From positions 22,632,111 through 22,696,110 of the forward strand of contig NC_023754.2 of NCBI RefSeq assembly GCF_000499845.2: 64,000 nucleotides of DNA. Reading direction: 5' to 3'. A model generated the notes under the pieces. The model saw only the letters and a program-made list of their open reading frames with translations, was not told the origin of the DNA and did no database searches. This document shows, in pieces, positions 13,301-24,972 of the stretch; position 1 is the stretch's first letter; each line of letters starts with the position of its first letter. Source of the stretch: Phaseolus vulgaris. Its lineage: Eukaryota; Streptophyta; Magnoliopsida; Fabales; Fabaceae. The position numbers and the translations under genes are program-made.

Positions 13301-15325
13301 GAGAAATAACAGCATGTTCACTTTTGTTTCCCTCCATTTTCCCTTTTCAATATTATTAATCATTTCAGACATCTATTCTTGGAGCAATACTAGTAGATTT
13401 CGACTTCAACTTCAATTTGTTATCTTAGAAAGGATCTCTATCACTGTGATTGAAGCAATGGTGTATGCTTAATCTTTCTATAGGCACGAGGTGTAAATTA
13501 TCTCCATCATTGCAACCCCCCTATCATTCATCGAGATTTGAAGTCTTCAAATATTCTAGTTGATAAGAATTGGACTGTGAAGGTTTCGTCACGTATCTTT
13601 TTACTTTTTATATGTTGGGTTGTATTCATTCAGTTAGTGCTTAAGGAATTACAGCTTATTTTTATTCTTATTTAGCCAGACTATCTTAACTTTTGTTGGC
13701 AAAACAGGTTGGTGATTTTGGACTTTCCCGTCTTAAACATGAAACATATCTCACTACTAAGACAGGAAAAGGCACGGTAGGCTCTCGTTTGTGGTGGTCC
13801 CATAGATGTTTGACTTTTGAATTTTTCCCCTTCAGTGTCCAAAGTGTTTCTGATTCTCCACTTTTTATTCTGCTTTGTAGCCTCAATGGATGGCACCAGA
13901 AGTTCTTCGTAATGAACTGTCAGACGAGAAGTAAGTGTGCTTTATGCTCTCTATTACCCTCTCTTTTTGTCTTCCTCTCCCCTTCACTCTTTCTTACTTT
14001 AATCCCACTTTGAATTGTTTTTTGCTGCTTCATGGAACCATTAGGTCTGATGTTTACAGCTTTGGGGTGATATTGTGGGAACTTACAACTGAAAAGATCC
14101 CTTGGGATACTCTCAACCCAATGCAGGTATATTTTTAATGTGTACATCCATGAAAATTTATGAAAGTGAACAGATATAAAAAGTTATGTAATAGTTAAAA
14201 ACGGCTATTTTCACAGTTGAAACATTTAATGTTGTTAAATTTGTTATTCCACTAATTCTAGTGCTTGTAGATAAACCATTTAGCAGGGTATGCAAATTAG
14301 GTTTTTGAATTTTTAATTTCTTCATCATGTCTACACTAATCTAGTTTTTAATTTACAAATAATCTTAGAAGACAACAGTGAGTGACAGCTTTTATCATCA
14401 TCATTTGCTCCAATGCCTGTTATTATATTTCACTGTCTACTCATGCTCAGTGAGTACATATATGAACAGTTTCACTAGGATTCTTGTAGGTTATTGGAGC
14501 TGTAGGGTTTATGAACCATCGACTAGAAATTCCAGAAGATGTTGATCCACAGTGGGCTTGTATAATTGAGAGCTGCTGGCACAGGTGTGCTATTTTTCCA
14601 CTGTCATACGTATTTTTAATTTTTTCCCCCATTGCTCTAAATATCCATGACAAAATTATCATCAAACGTTCGAAAAAATCAGATTCTATTTCACTATATC
14701 ATAAATGGAGATCATTTTGTTGTAGAGAATGACTATATGCTAAATATTATGTTTAAAGTCATACACGAGTGAAATGGTCTTTTGCTTAAGGACAGCATTG
14801 CAACATTCTATTTCTCCTTATTCTTCTTTATTCGCATGTGTGAGACTTCTCTACTTAGTATCTACATTATGGTTACGGGCTGAAAGCCTCTGGCCATGAA
14901 TTTTAATTAACGCTCATAACTTGAAGCTGTTGCATATGTTGTACAAGGGTTTTTTACTCTAAACAAAAGAGTTAAAAGGGTTTTTTGCCTTCGTTTGGTT
15001 GACAAGGATTTTCAAAACAACATTTTGCTAATTTCTTTTTAATGGGTTCTTATTAAATAGTCTACTTCATTTGTTAGAGTTTTCATGTTAGACATTAGTG
15101 GTTATCAGTTATGCTTCGTTGTGTTTGAAGCGAAGTGTGGTGCAATTATCAACTCTCACATGCTAACTTTTTACTTTGTTCATTACCACCAGTGATCCAG
15201 TTTGCCGACCAACATTCCAGGAACTGGTGGAAAGGCTTAGAGAACTGCATAGACAGTATGCAATTCAATTCCAGGCAGCTCGATCTGCCGAGGAAGGCAC
15301 TCAAAAGGAGTTCTCTAGCAAATAG
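10377..15325 (+). CDS. PAS-domain Raf-like MAPKKK (13 coding exons, 722 aa)
   Basis: Predicted cytosolic Ser/Thr kinase of the plant Raf-like MAPKKK family, PAS-containing subgroup (related to Arabidopsis Raf7-Raf11 by recall). Exons: 10377-10645, 10764-11178, 11255-11921, 12209-12249, 12435-12503, 12893-12993, 13117-13195, 13484-13582, 13708-13776, 13881-13930, 14045-14126, 14490-14584, 15193-15325. All junctions keep frame with GT...AG introns; the sum is 2169 nt. A Glu-rich, coiled-coil-like start (5-45) is followed by a PAS domain (about 65-185), a Ser-rich linker, then the kinase domain (about 440-705). Visible kinase residues: Gly-loop IGQGSCGTVY from 448, Lys469 in [12 protein letters not shown] with Asp565, DFG Asp583, and PQWMAPE from 604. 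All catalytic residues are present. The ATG at 10377 was chosen because the upstream frame reads as leader-like hydrophobic sequence and family members start with a short acidic segment. The PAS ligand is unknown. Confidence 0.93.
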
Positions 15326-17275
15326 CCACAATCTTTGAGCTTGTTTCTTCTTCATCTCTAACAAGCTGGTGCATAAGGAATTTTTGGCATATGCAATACA
15401 AAACATTCCTGATGAGTAAACCTGTTGGTACAAATACCTGGTTTTGGAGTCTGGCAGCGTTGTTGGTTCATCAGTTTTTGTCCAGTTATCACCATACAAG
15501 TAGGAAAATGGTTACCAAACTATTTTTAGTCATTTGATATTTCTTTGATGGCACCATAGAATCTTAAACTTGCTAGTAATGGTTTATATGCTTGAAGTCT
15601 TGTGGATAGGTTTGTATTTTATATGGAAAATGTTTGTACTGCATATAGTTGTATAGAATGTTTGGGAGAAAGAAAAATATAAATCAATGTAGGAAGCAGG
15701 GAAATGAGAGAAAATAGTGGAAAGAGAGAATTTTAGAAATTATTGTGTATCAGAATTTATTGATTACATAAACTATTTATAGTTTAGAGATATCAGAATC
15801 TGCTAGACCTATAACAGCTGAACACTTAAGAGAGGACTGAAGGCAGCAGACTCAATAAAAGTTAGAATGCAATATCAATCTATTTAACATGAGACCCAAT
15901 TCGATTGATAGATTACACAATATATTTCATAATGTTTGACTGCAATTTTCATCTTCCAAGAAAACGACCAACTTCATATTCTTCAAACGTTAATTTGTCC
16001 ATTCAGCCACTTTGGTGAAAAATAAGAATACATACCGGTCTGACTATACAATTGTATACGAATGAATATGCAAACTGTTCAAATGTTAGATTAAAGTCAC
16101 TCATCTGTTACATGAGTTTGTATACTATCAAATATGTAGAAATGAAATTTTACCGAGTATAATTGCTACGACGACTAATATAAAAAAAAATATGATGCAT
16201 GATTTATATATGAATAATAATATTAAAATTTATAATTTGAGTGTATTTAAATTATAAATTTAATCAATCTCCAATATATATTAGCCTTGGCATTATTCTG
16301 TCCTATGGCCAAGTCTGTTTTACGAGTGGAAATGTGACGCGACGAATAAAATCACGTGAAGAGGATAACAAAGGAGACACATCCAACTTTCTCAACCAAT
16401 TTATAGAATGTCTCAACCCCTTTTGTTTCTTATGCCAAATACCATTACGAATCAATTTGTAATTTTAAAGATCGGCAGAAAAATCTAATCTTTGAATAGA
16501 GAATTATTTTTATGATGAAAATTAATTAAAAAATATGCTGCATAAATTTTCACTGTAAGAAATCTGTACTATTACATTACTGATTGATGCATTGGCCTTT
16601 AGTTAATTTACAACGCCTATTAAATGAATATGGTTTGAAGCTTTATCACACATAAAGTGGAAGTGGTTACAAACAAAAAAATGGGGATGGCAATAACTCC
16701 GAAGACATTATTATGGCGTATGGCCAATGAAAGGAAAGGCACCATAGAGTGGGGGGGCCTTGGCATTGTAAGGACCCGGTAACATAATTTATCGGAATCT
16801 TATTGAATAAGCAAAAAGTCACCAAAGATTGTGGACACTTCCATCCCATCAATGTCCATTTCAAGAAACAATAGCAAAAATCTGAAATGTAGCTTTATCA
16901 ATTTGAATGTAACAAACAAAACAGAAGATGCCACTCGCACAAGCATTACACACCACAATTCACAAGAGCACATAAGCAAGGCTCTTTTTTTTCATTTGAT
17001 TTGAACTAGTCACATGCTGGGCTTCAAGATGACAAAACTATGCTTAACGAGCAAGCATGTGTACTATGAGACACGAGGAGGTCTTCAAGAAGGACTTCTC
17101 CATTAGATAATGGCTACTTTTATAGCACATAAAAGTTTGGGGAGAGGAGAGGTAAAGACAGTTAATCAACAATACATTTATTATTTCTGAATGAATTAGG
17201 TCAGAATGCGGTTGAGATTCAATTTAAATGAAAAACAATTTTCTGAAGCATTGACCCTTGTTCATTATCACCTCT
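15326..17275. other. Spacer between convergent kinase and HYPK genes
   Basis: Contains the 3' regions of both flanking genes. No convincing coding frame was seen; open frames at 16241-16462 (+) and 16667-16864 (-) match no family I recognise. AT-rich without long repeats. Confidence 0.55.
17177..17182 (-). terminator. Candidate HYPK polyadenylation signal
   Basis: TTTATT on the + strand reads AATAAA on the HYPK strand, 94 nt beyond the HYPK stop codon. The spacing is plausible for a short plant 3' UTR. Confidence 0.35.
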
Positions 17276-20200
17276 CTAGTGAAGCAAGTGCCGAATGGCA
17301 GCAACTGCGTCACCTTTGTGCTCGCGCAAAGTTCTTTCAGCAACCTTTTTGTCCAACTGATGAAAACAATAAGAAATATATATAAATCCCATTGGAATAA
17401 AAATTTCTAGATGCATTGATGAACAATCTGATTAAGTTACCTCTAGCTCATTTGCAATTATATCAACATCTGCTGCATTTATCTTAACAGCAGCTAATTC
17501 TTTCTCCCTGTGATTGGACCAAAATACATTATACAGTTAAGAGATAAAAGTCAAACTATCAGTGCAGGACTAGACAGGAGGGAAAATGGAGAATTAAACA
17601 TACAGCTTTTTAGTTTTTTTTATCATTATTCAGGCTGAGTAGGATTTCAGGTATTTGAAAGTATATGTATTCTTCTCTAGTCAATCTTTAAAAGCGTAGA
17701 AATTAAAAATTAGTACCCTTTAATAAGATTCTTCTTTCATGTTGGTCCTTCCTAATACAGTTAGTTTGCCAAAGTGACATATTAGGTGACACGTCAATTA
17801 CCTTGTTCTCAAATTCGCATGATAGGCAGTAGATGACATGCCAGGTCAACAAACTAGCTCTGTTAATTATCGTTATACATCCGAAAGATTAACGTGAAAA
17901 ACAAATAACTTACTTTAGGGTATTAATTTTGTATTTTGACGTTTTTAGGAATTCACTAAGGTGACATACACTCTCAAAGACCCAAAAGACTATTCAGCCT
18001 ATTATTTATTTACATGGTGCGTGTTTCGATTCACGTTGAATTACCTAAATCACGTTAAAATATCAGCTAAAGTGATTTAGATAAACGTTTACATCTTTGG
18101 TCTTAGTTAAGGAATTGATTGAGTCCAAAGTTTAGGTAGGAACAACTTTAAGTAGCTTTTGAGTTAGATAAAAAAAATTATATTAAGTTTTATTATTGAA
18201 TTGTTTTTAGAATTAAAATATCTAAATATAAATCACTTCACTTCAAAATCAATTTTGTAAATACTCACCCAAAAACACATTTCACTCATTTAAATTATCA
18301 CTTTAGAACTTAACAAGCTCTTCACACTCTATTTCTGTTAGTAATGCAACTTGATCTTTCAATACGTACAAGGACAATAGAAAGATATAAAACAGTATAA
18401 AGTGAAGGAAAGCTAAAGACAATGAACATTAGTAAGCAGCTAAGCAGCTACAAGTATCCATCCTCACAATGCAGATGAACTATAAAACTAGTAACCACAT
18501 GGATCCTTCAATACTTTCACATTTTTAATGTTAAAGAGACCATCAGGGTTCTTTTGTTACAAATCAAATCACACTGCTATTTTAGGAGGGGGGTATACTA
18601 ACTCTGAAAATTCAAGGGTAAATTTCAACCGTGCACCTGTCTTCATTTTTTATTGGTTTTTTTGGGATTTGACCTTGAATTAAGGAGAACACCCAATTTA
18701 CCAAGTTAATAAGCGTTGTGTCAAATAGTGGCCATAGCTTAATGGTTCCAGATTTCAGCAGTTTGTCATCAAATGTTAACAGGATTGTGGTCTTATACTA
18801 CATCCTCCGGCTTTTGACATGCTCATTTTGGTGGTCATAGCAAAAAAGGTGTTGTATTTTAAAAAAAAATAAAAATAAATGACAAGTCTTGACTGTTCAA
18901 CAATTGTTCATTGTGTTTTCAACAAAAGGGACCTGAATAACCTCCACACACAAGCTAAGCTGAATGAACTCTCCACTTCTATATTATAAAACCAAACAAC
19001 GATGAAAACTGTATCTGGCGAACAAACCATCAAATATTGTCATGAAACCTCTCTGTTCCTTTCTCCGCTTCTTTGTTTCACTCTATTGTCTTTCCTCTCC
19101 GCCTCTTTTCCATTTCTCTATTCTATTTGACTCCTTGTTCTATATGGCCATCATTGTCTCTTTGTTTGATTATTTCTGTTCACTCTTTTTTCAATTTTTG
19201 ACACTCCAGGGTCCTTACTTCTCTGAGATAGTGCTTCTCAATTGTACATTTCATCTCAGTACTTTTATTAAAGGCAAGTAATGTTGAGAACCATCACATA
19301 TCAAGGTCAGTAACAGTACTGATCAAAGGCGGAAACATTGTCACTCTTTGGAGAAAAATGACAAACACTCTTGTGTACTACTTCCATGGAAAAATGACAA
19401 GCGGAGGGATCACAAATGCAAATTTAGTGGATAAGAAGGGTAACATTGTTGGAGTGACAAAAAAGCTCCATATAAGCAACAAAGATGCACACATACACCT
19501 AATGTCTTAAGATTTAAGTTGGATGAGATTTTAGTTCGTTTGTGTGATTCAAACTTAGCATAGTTACTACAATATTCCTATTCATGATTTGAATCCCATA
19601 ACTAGATACAATTCAATTACCCACGTTTGTATCATGAGATGTATCTTAAATGACTTTCTATCATTCAATACAAGAATGAACCTAAATGCAATTTTGTATC
19701 GTCAATACAAATCACACATTTCAGCGTTCATTGTTCTTTCTTTTTTTTATTTTTCTTGCATCAGTTCTCACGGAAACGTTTGAAAAGTCGTATAAGCTTA
19801 AATTGTTATATGAAAAAGGAATTGAAGGAGCAACTTCTGAACTTATCCTACTTGATTAATCCACTAAATTATGTGTCCCTCGCTCCTTTAATGCATTTCA
19901 CAATTGCAGTGCTATATTTCTCCATACTTCTAAGTTAAAAGCTTCACAAGCTCATATACACGAAATAATTTTGTTTTATAAGACGTATGGTTAAGTTGTT
20001 TTTATCAATTTCTACTTTAAAATCATTACATTGAACACCATATATAAACTACATGATATATGAGCATTACAGCATTATCACTTAGTTTCTACTTTCTACT
20101 AATCTTACCAAAGCACAACATCTGGTCCTAAGTTACTGATACTTCAGAATAAAAACATACAATCATAATCCCTAGGCCAAGTAGTATATATTATAATGCA

Positions 20201-20448
20201 TGAATTAAAAGCAGGCGTTGGTTTTTGATGCATAGCATGCATTGAAAATGAAGATGTGGTGACCTGATGCGCATGGCATTGCGATCAGCTTCGGCAGAAG
20301 CAGCGATGGAAGCCATGGCCTCCTGGACGCGAGTGGAATCCAATTGGCGATCCTCGACGCGGTCAGTGAGCTTATCCAAGGCTTTGCTCTGTTGCTGTAA
20401 GTCCTTCGAATCCACCACCATCTCCACTCCTTCCTCTCCACCCTCCAT
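17276..20448 (-). CDS. HYPK: HYPK-like UBA protein (NatA partner), 3 exons, 110 aa
   Basis: Huntingtin-interacting protein K homologue. In plants and animals HYPK binds the ribosome-associated N-terminal acetyltransferase NatA (NAA10/NAA15) and tunes its activity and stability. On the - strand the exons are 20448-20264, 17507-17441 and 17356-17276; joins are in frame with GT...AG introns, total 333 nt. Residues 1-60 form a charged helical region containing SKDLQQQSKALDKLTDRVED. From REKELAAVKI onward the C-terminal UBA-like domain reads VDIIANELELDKKVAERTL and ends AAIRHLLH. The internal exons are too short to stand out as open frames. The start at 20448 (MEGGEEG) is preferred over an in-frame ATG eight codons upstream because plant homologues begin with MEG. 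Intron 1 is unusually long (2756 bp) for such a small gene. Confidence 0.93.
17508..20263 (-). other. HYPK intron 1 (2.76 kb)
   Basis: AT-rich intron with GT donor and AG acceptor on the - strand. No transposon ends or known domain were recognised. It holds a 65-codon open stretch on the + strand at 19313-19510 that lacks an obvious start and matches no family I know. Confidence 0.6.
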
Positions 20449-21808
20449 TCTTACCCTAAACCCTAACACCACCCTTCTCTTCTTCCCTGCGCTCTACTGT
20501 GTCCTATCACACCCACTCAGCTACAAAATTCAAAGTCTCCACAATCGGAACAATGGCGCTGCTCCTTCTTCCCTTATTGTAATCGCCCTAAGACCCATGG
20601 GCTTCCAACCTAAGGCTCGTGTTATTCTCACTCCTTGTTTTACTACTGCACCCCCAATTTGTGAAAAAACTAATTTGCCCTCATTTTTTCACCCTCCTCT
20701 ACCCCCATTACGTAACCTAATTTTGAAAAAACTTTCTTATACTAGTTTCCTTTAAAGATAAATTTTAGTTTATATGTGGAATAGGTTTCTTTAAATAAAT
20801 TCATTCCATTATTTTTTTCACCTAAAAGTATTTATGAAGAAACTTATTTAAATATATATTTTTTTTATGGTTTATTTTTATCAAATAATTTGACTAATTA
20901 TTTTTAGTGAAGTTTTTATTCTAAGTATTAACTATATTTGTTGTTATCATCGCCGCTCTCACATTATATTTATTTTATTGTTATTCTTGTATTGCGTTTT
21001 GTGTCATTTTTATATCTTTTTCTTCCTTGTTTCAGATAGTTTAATTTGATAGATAAAATTGTCATTGCATACACAATATGCAACAGATATTTAAATTGTC
21101 ATTAAAAACTACAACTTTCAATGATATCTCAATCAACATCGATTTTAAAATTGTCAATAAAAAAATAACCTTCACTAATATGTCACTCTTAAGAGTGTAT
21201 TAACCATCTTTTTTTATTAGCATGTGTTAAAAAAATTAATTATCAAATATCAAGATTCTATAATGTTGTTCTATCGAGGTGTTTCCAAACAAGTTGTCGA
21301 TGTATAATACCTTTTTAAGTAAAAAATATTCCTTATATCAAATTCTATTTCACTCATGCTTTGGTTTTTCAGTACGATCTTTTTGCTATTTTTTGGTGTT
21401 TTGTTACACAACAACATGCTACTTTTTTTAATTAATCGTATTCTTACTCTTTTACTTATTAATGTTTCTCCATGTAAATAAAATTGCATGAAAAAATTTG
21501 TGACATTTCTAATCTTTATGTTTTTCGTTGTTTTTATTATTTTACTCCCATCACTGCTAGAAAGAGACTTAATAGTAGTATTGTTTCTGACATTTTCTTA
21601 GTTTTAAACCACACACTAAAAGTTTTATTTTCTTAAATTTTAAAAGCCACAAAATTGATATTTTCAAGAATGTTATTTTTTTATGAAAATTATTTCCCAT
21701 ATATATCATTCTAAAAATGATTATAAAAAAGATGTAAATATTTTTCCATGTCCTCAACATATGCTCAGACTTATAATGATGTTGATGTGCAAACTAACAA
21801 TAATAATG

Positions 21809-21859
<51 letters not shown>
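21809..21859. repeat. Long (TA)n microsatellite
   Basis: About 25 uninterrupted TA dinucleotides. Tyr/Ile-repeat open frames through this stretch are artefacts of the repeat. Confidence 0.95.
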
Positions 21860-21863
<4 letters not shown>

Positions 21864-22494
21864 AACAAGTTATTACACTGTAAACGAGTATAACATCAAG
21901 TTAATGACATATGACAATTATTTTTTTTCTTATTTTATGATTTCTATAAATTTATTGTATATTATCTATAATTATATTGACTGATGTATTCATGCATGGC
22001 TGTAGCAAACTAACCCTTTACTTTATACACCGCCAAATTTATTCAACTGTAACAGAAAGATTATTGCTCTTTTTTATTTAAACTACATTTTTGTGCAGAT
22101 AGTACACATAATGAATTATTTTCGCACTAAACTTGTGAAAATCTTGCCATCACTATCCTTATTTTTTATAACATATACAAAGAGATCTTAGTTTAGTTTG
22201 GACAAATTACGAAAAATTTAAACAAAAATAGTAAATTTAATTTGAAGTGATTATTTCCATTGGAAAAAGCTTTAGCATATGAATTTGCTACCATTTAGCT
22301 CAACTGATACTTTATTTGGTGGAAAAAATTTATGAAAGAAAGTCAAGGATGGATAAAGAGCCACTAATTTTCATCCACTTTGAGAGTATAAATTGTCGGC
22401 AGATAAATTTGATATTAGTAACCTCATCCTATCTGGAACTATGATTTGATCCACAAGGCCAAGCTTTAAAATTAGCAAGTTTTTTAAGTCATTG

Positions 22495-22620
22495 TAGACA
22501 CATATTTCGAATATATGGACACATATATTAAACACCGACACTCATATGTCTTTAAAATGATGTGTTCGTATTGAACACATCTATTGAACACCGACATTCA
22601 TACGACATTAATAAGATACA
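22495..22620. repeat. Degenerate short repeat with AACACCGACA motif
   Basis: The motif TGAACACCGACATTCATA and a close variant (AAACACCGACACTCATATG) occur twice within about 70 bp, interspersed with ACACAT(A/C)TAT words. This resembles a dispersed degenerate repeat type I associate with legume intergenic DNA, but I cannot name the family. Confidence 0.4.
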
Positions 22621-23175
22621 AAAATACATTAATTTTTTAAAAACTCAAACTTATTATATAAATTTTTATTATAATTATAAAAATAAGGAATAAATACTTT
22701 TAAACCAATCATGAAAAACATCTTTATATTAAAAAGAATAAAAAAGAATGAAAGATACTTATACACATAAATCTTTATTTTCAATTTATAATTTTATAAT
22801 ACATTGTTCTACATTTTAAAGATTAAATGATTCTCCACCATATTAATGTGTTATAAAAAGTTATTGGTAACAGGACCGAAATATATAATGACGCAAGGTA
22901 TTAGTAAATTTTGCAAGGTATTAGTAAAAATACATTATACATATTAGAATTCTTATTTGTTTTAAGAACTAAGCAAATATAGAGTTTTTTCATAAAGGTA
23001 TTGATGGAAAATATATTATTAGGTGGCGAAAAAGGAATGGAATGGAAAAATGTGGTTGTCGATTTTCCAAACGAGTTTGAATTTTTTGGGCAAGTGATGG
23101 AAGTAGTACCATGGATATGAGAGTGAAAGAGAGATCTGAACTACGTGAATTAATGGCACGTACAATGGCTTCCAC

Positions 23176-23183
23176 TATAAATA
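23176..23183 (+). promoter_or_regulatory. TATA box of the glycine-rich protein gene
   Basis: TATAAATA lies 73 bp upstream of the last base before the GRP start codon, implying a leader of about 45 nt. An ACGT-core word (CTACGTGA) is found near 23140, a possible bZIP/ABRE-like site. Confidence 0.6.
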
Positions 23184-23255
23184 CTACTTCTTGCTAGCTT
23201 TCAAATTGCAGGCAGCACAAACATTTCTGGATTGAGTTTGTAAGATTGTTCAGAG

Positions 23256-24326
23256 ATGATGGATAAACTACTTAAGAGTGCTGGAACACTTAGTGTGTTC
23301 CTTTTGCTAGTCATAGTGACAGCTGAATGTCGAAAAATCAAAGATGATGAATTACCTCATGGCTTTGAAGGGGGTGCTTTTGGCAATGGAGAAGGTTTCG
23401 GTGAAGGGGGTGGAGGTGGCGGAGAAGGAGGTGGTGTTGGTGTTGGTGTTGGTGGGGGTTATGGAGTCGGTGAAGGTGGGCATGGTGGTGGCATAGGAGG
23501 AGGAGTTGGTGGAGGTGACGGAGCAGAAGGTGGTGCTGGTGGAGGCAGTAAAGGAGGAGGTGCAGTTGCAGGTGGTGGAGTTGGAGGAGGTGCCGGAGGC
23601 GGCACAGGAAGTGAACAAGGTGGTGTGGGAGGAGGAGTTGGTCATGGTGGCGGCGTTGAAGGTGGACACAAAGGTGGCGTTGGAGGTGGTGGAGCCGGGG
23701 GCGCTGGTGGTGGTGGTAAAGGAGGAGGTGTAGTAGTTGGTCCTGGCGAGGGTTTAGGAGGAGGTAGTGGAGCCGGAGGTGGCGCTAAAGGAGGAGCTGG
23801 TGGTGGACATGGTGATGGTGTTGGAGGAGGAAGTGGTGGTGGCATTGGAGGAGCTGGTGGTGGACATGGTGGTGGTGTTGGAGGAGGAAGTGGTGGTGGC
23901 ATTGGAGGAGCTGGTGGTGGACATGGTGGTGGTGTTGGAGGAGGAAGTGGTGGTGGCATTGGAGGAGCTGGTGGTGGACATGGTGGTGGTGTTGGAGGAG
24001 GAAGTGGAGGTGGGATTGGAGGAGCTGGTGGTGGACATGGTGGTGGTGTTGGAGGAGGAAGTGGTGGTGGCATTGGAGGAGATGTTGGTGTTGGTGGGGA
24101 CTCAGGAGGTGGTGCTGGTGGAGGCTCGGGAGAAGGAGGAGGTGTTGTTGGTGGTGGTAAAGGAGGAGCTGGTGGAGGCTGTGAAGGTGAAAAGGGAGGA
24201 GATGGGGGTGGCATTGGAGGGGGACATGGTGGTGGCTTTGGAGGAGGAGCTGAAGGTGGTGCTGGTGGGGGATTTGGAGGCATTGGAGTTGGTAGTGGTG
24301 ATGGAGAAATTGGTGGTGGGTATTAA
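23256..24326 (+). CDS. Secreted glycine-rich protein, 356 aa, single exon
   Basis: Predicted cell-wall or apoplastic glycine-rich protein. A signal peptide occupies about residues 1-25 (hydrophobic SVFLLLVIVTA, likely cleavage before ECRK), followed by a short charged segment (KIKDDELPHGFEGG). The rest is GGX repeats rich in Gly with Ala, Val, Ser, His and Ile, and no globular domain. Residues 180-274 consist of five near-perfect 19-residue repeats (consensus GAGGGHGGGVGGGSGGGIG). The gene starts with two consecutive ATGs; the first is taken. A good TATA box and a polyadenylation signal at 24411 bracket it. The class is structural GRP; the biological role is unknown. Codon use is heavily skewed to GGT/GGA, so long open frames occur in other frames and are shadows. 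Confidence 0.88.
   Translation: MMDKLLKSAGTLSVFLLLVIVTAECRKIKDDELPHGFEGGAFGNGEGFGEGGGGGGEGGGVGVGVGGGYGVGEGGHGGGIGGGVGGGDGAEGGAGGGSKGGGAVAGGGVGGGAGGGTGSEQGGVGGGVGHGGGVEGGHKGGVGGGGAGGAGGGGKGGGVVVGPGEGLGGGSGAGGGAKGGAGGGHGDGVGGGSGGGIGGAGGGHGGGVGGGSGGGIGGAGGGHGGGVGGGSGGGIGGAGGGHGGGVGGGSGGGIGGAGGGHGGGVGGGSGGGIGGDVGVGGDSGGGAGGGSGEGGGVVGGGKGGAGGGCEGEKGGDGGGIGGGHGGGFGGGAEGGAGGGFGGIGVGSGDGEIGGGY
23793..24077 (+). repeat. 57-bp coding minisatellite, 5 copies
   Basis: Five tandem 57-bp units starting at 23793, 23850, 23907, 23964 and 24021. Unit 1 has GAT where the others have GGT (Asp for Gly); unit 4 has a few silent changes (GGAGGTGGGATT against GGTGGTGGCATT). The length is a multiple of three, so copy-number change preserves frame. 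Confidence 0.93.
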
Positions 24327-24972
24327 CATAAATATTCCCGAAAACAAGATCTTATGCTATCAATCATGCATGGATGTAGCATGCAATAATATATAGTAGT
24401 ATATTAATTAAATAAATTATCGAATTTTGTGATATGATGTTCATCCCTGTATGGATGCAAATAAAGATCAATACTGCTATAATAAATTAGTGAAATAAAT
24501 TTGAGTTTATAATTTAAGTTACGTATATGTTTATCCTTATTATTAATTTTCTTAATCTATAGGTGGAGCTAGCAGTGCTGGTTTTTTGCTTACTTTATAT
24601 ATGAACACGACCCATCACTCCAGAATTAAGTTGCAATGTAAAGAACAGAAATAACAAGTAACGTACAATTCCAATGCTCTAGAAACAGTTCCTTGATAAT
24701 GTAGTCTAAATTGCTTGCTACAAGAGCGTCATGAGCAAGTGACTACATACTTGAGTTTTGGGGAAACAATCCAACTTTATGTTTAATTATCTCTGATATC
24801 TACAGTCTAAAACTCGTTAAAGTTGAGTTGAAGAGAGATTTTTTTGTAATGCATAAACTGATATAAGAAGGAGAAAAGTTGGATGATATTGAGTTGATTG
24901 ATTGAAAGTAGAAAAACATATGACATCCTTGTTTTGCCTCTAAAAGTTTGTGCACAACATCAACAAACACGA
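24327..24972. other. Spacer between convergent GRP and pectinesterase genes
   Basis: Contains the GRP 3' UTR, with AATAAA at 24411-24416, and presumably the 3' UTR of the pectinesterase gene on the other strand. No coding frame or named repeat was seen. Confidence 0.6.

Larger units (their letters stand above)
20449..23255. other. Spacer between HYPK and the glycine-rich protein gene
   Basis: The divergent spacer carries the HYPK promoter (adjacent to 20448) and the GRP promoter (adjacent to 23255). The middle is AT-rich and non-coding, with a long TA tract and a short degenerate repeat. The open frame at 20267-20755 (+) is antisense to HYPK exon 1 and not credible. Confidence 0.6.

Noticed and set aside
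1439..15325. PHYB and PAS-Raf as a functional light-signalling pair because both have PAS domains
   Set aside because: PAS domains are widespread. The 2.7-kb spacer shows no shared element, and I know of no direct evidence linking these neighbours.
19042..19281. 79-codon hydrophobic frame in HYPK intron 1
   Set aside because: Phe/Leu/Ser-rich composition expected from T-rich intron DNA; no recognisable family.
20267..20755. 162-codon + strand frame over the HYPK start
   Set aside because: Antisense to HYPK exon 1, where the opposite strand encodes a clear conserved protein; the remainder is promoter DNA.
21683..21984. Frames with Tyr-Ile repeats
   Set aside because: Translation of a TA microsatellite.
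23642..24283. 213-codon proline-rich frame antisense to the glycine-rich gene, looking like an extensin
   Set aside because: GGN repeats read in reverse give CCN (Pro). It has no signal peptide, lies wholly inside the GRP gene and lacks promoter evidence.
23506..24396. Val/Glu-rich frames on the + strand within the GRP gene
   Set aside because: Frame-shifted readings of the same Gly-rich repeats; the frame with signal peptide, TATA box and start context is the real one.
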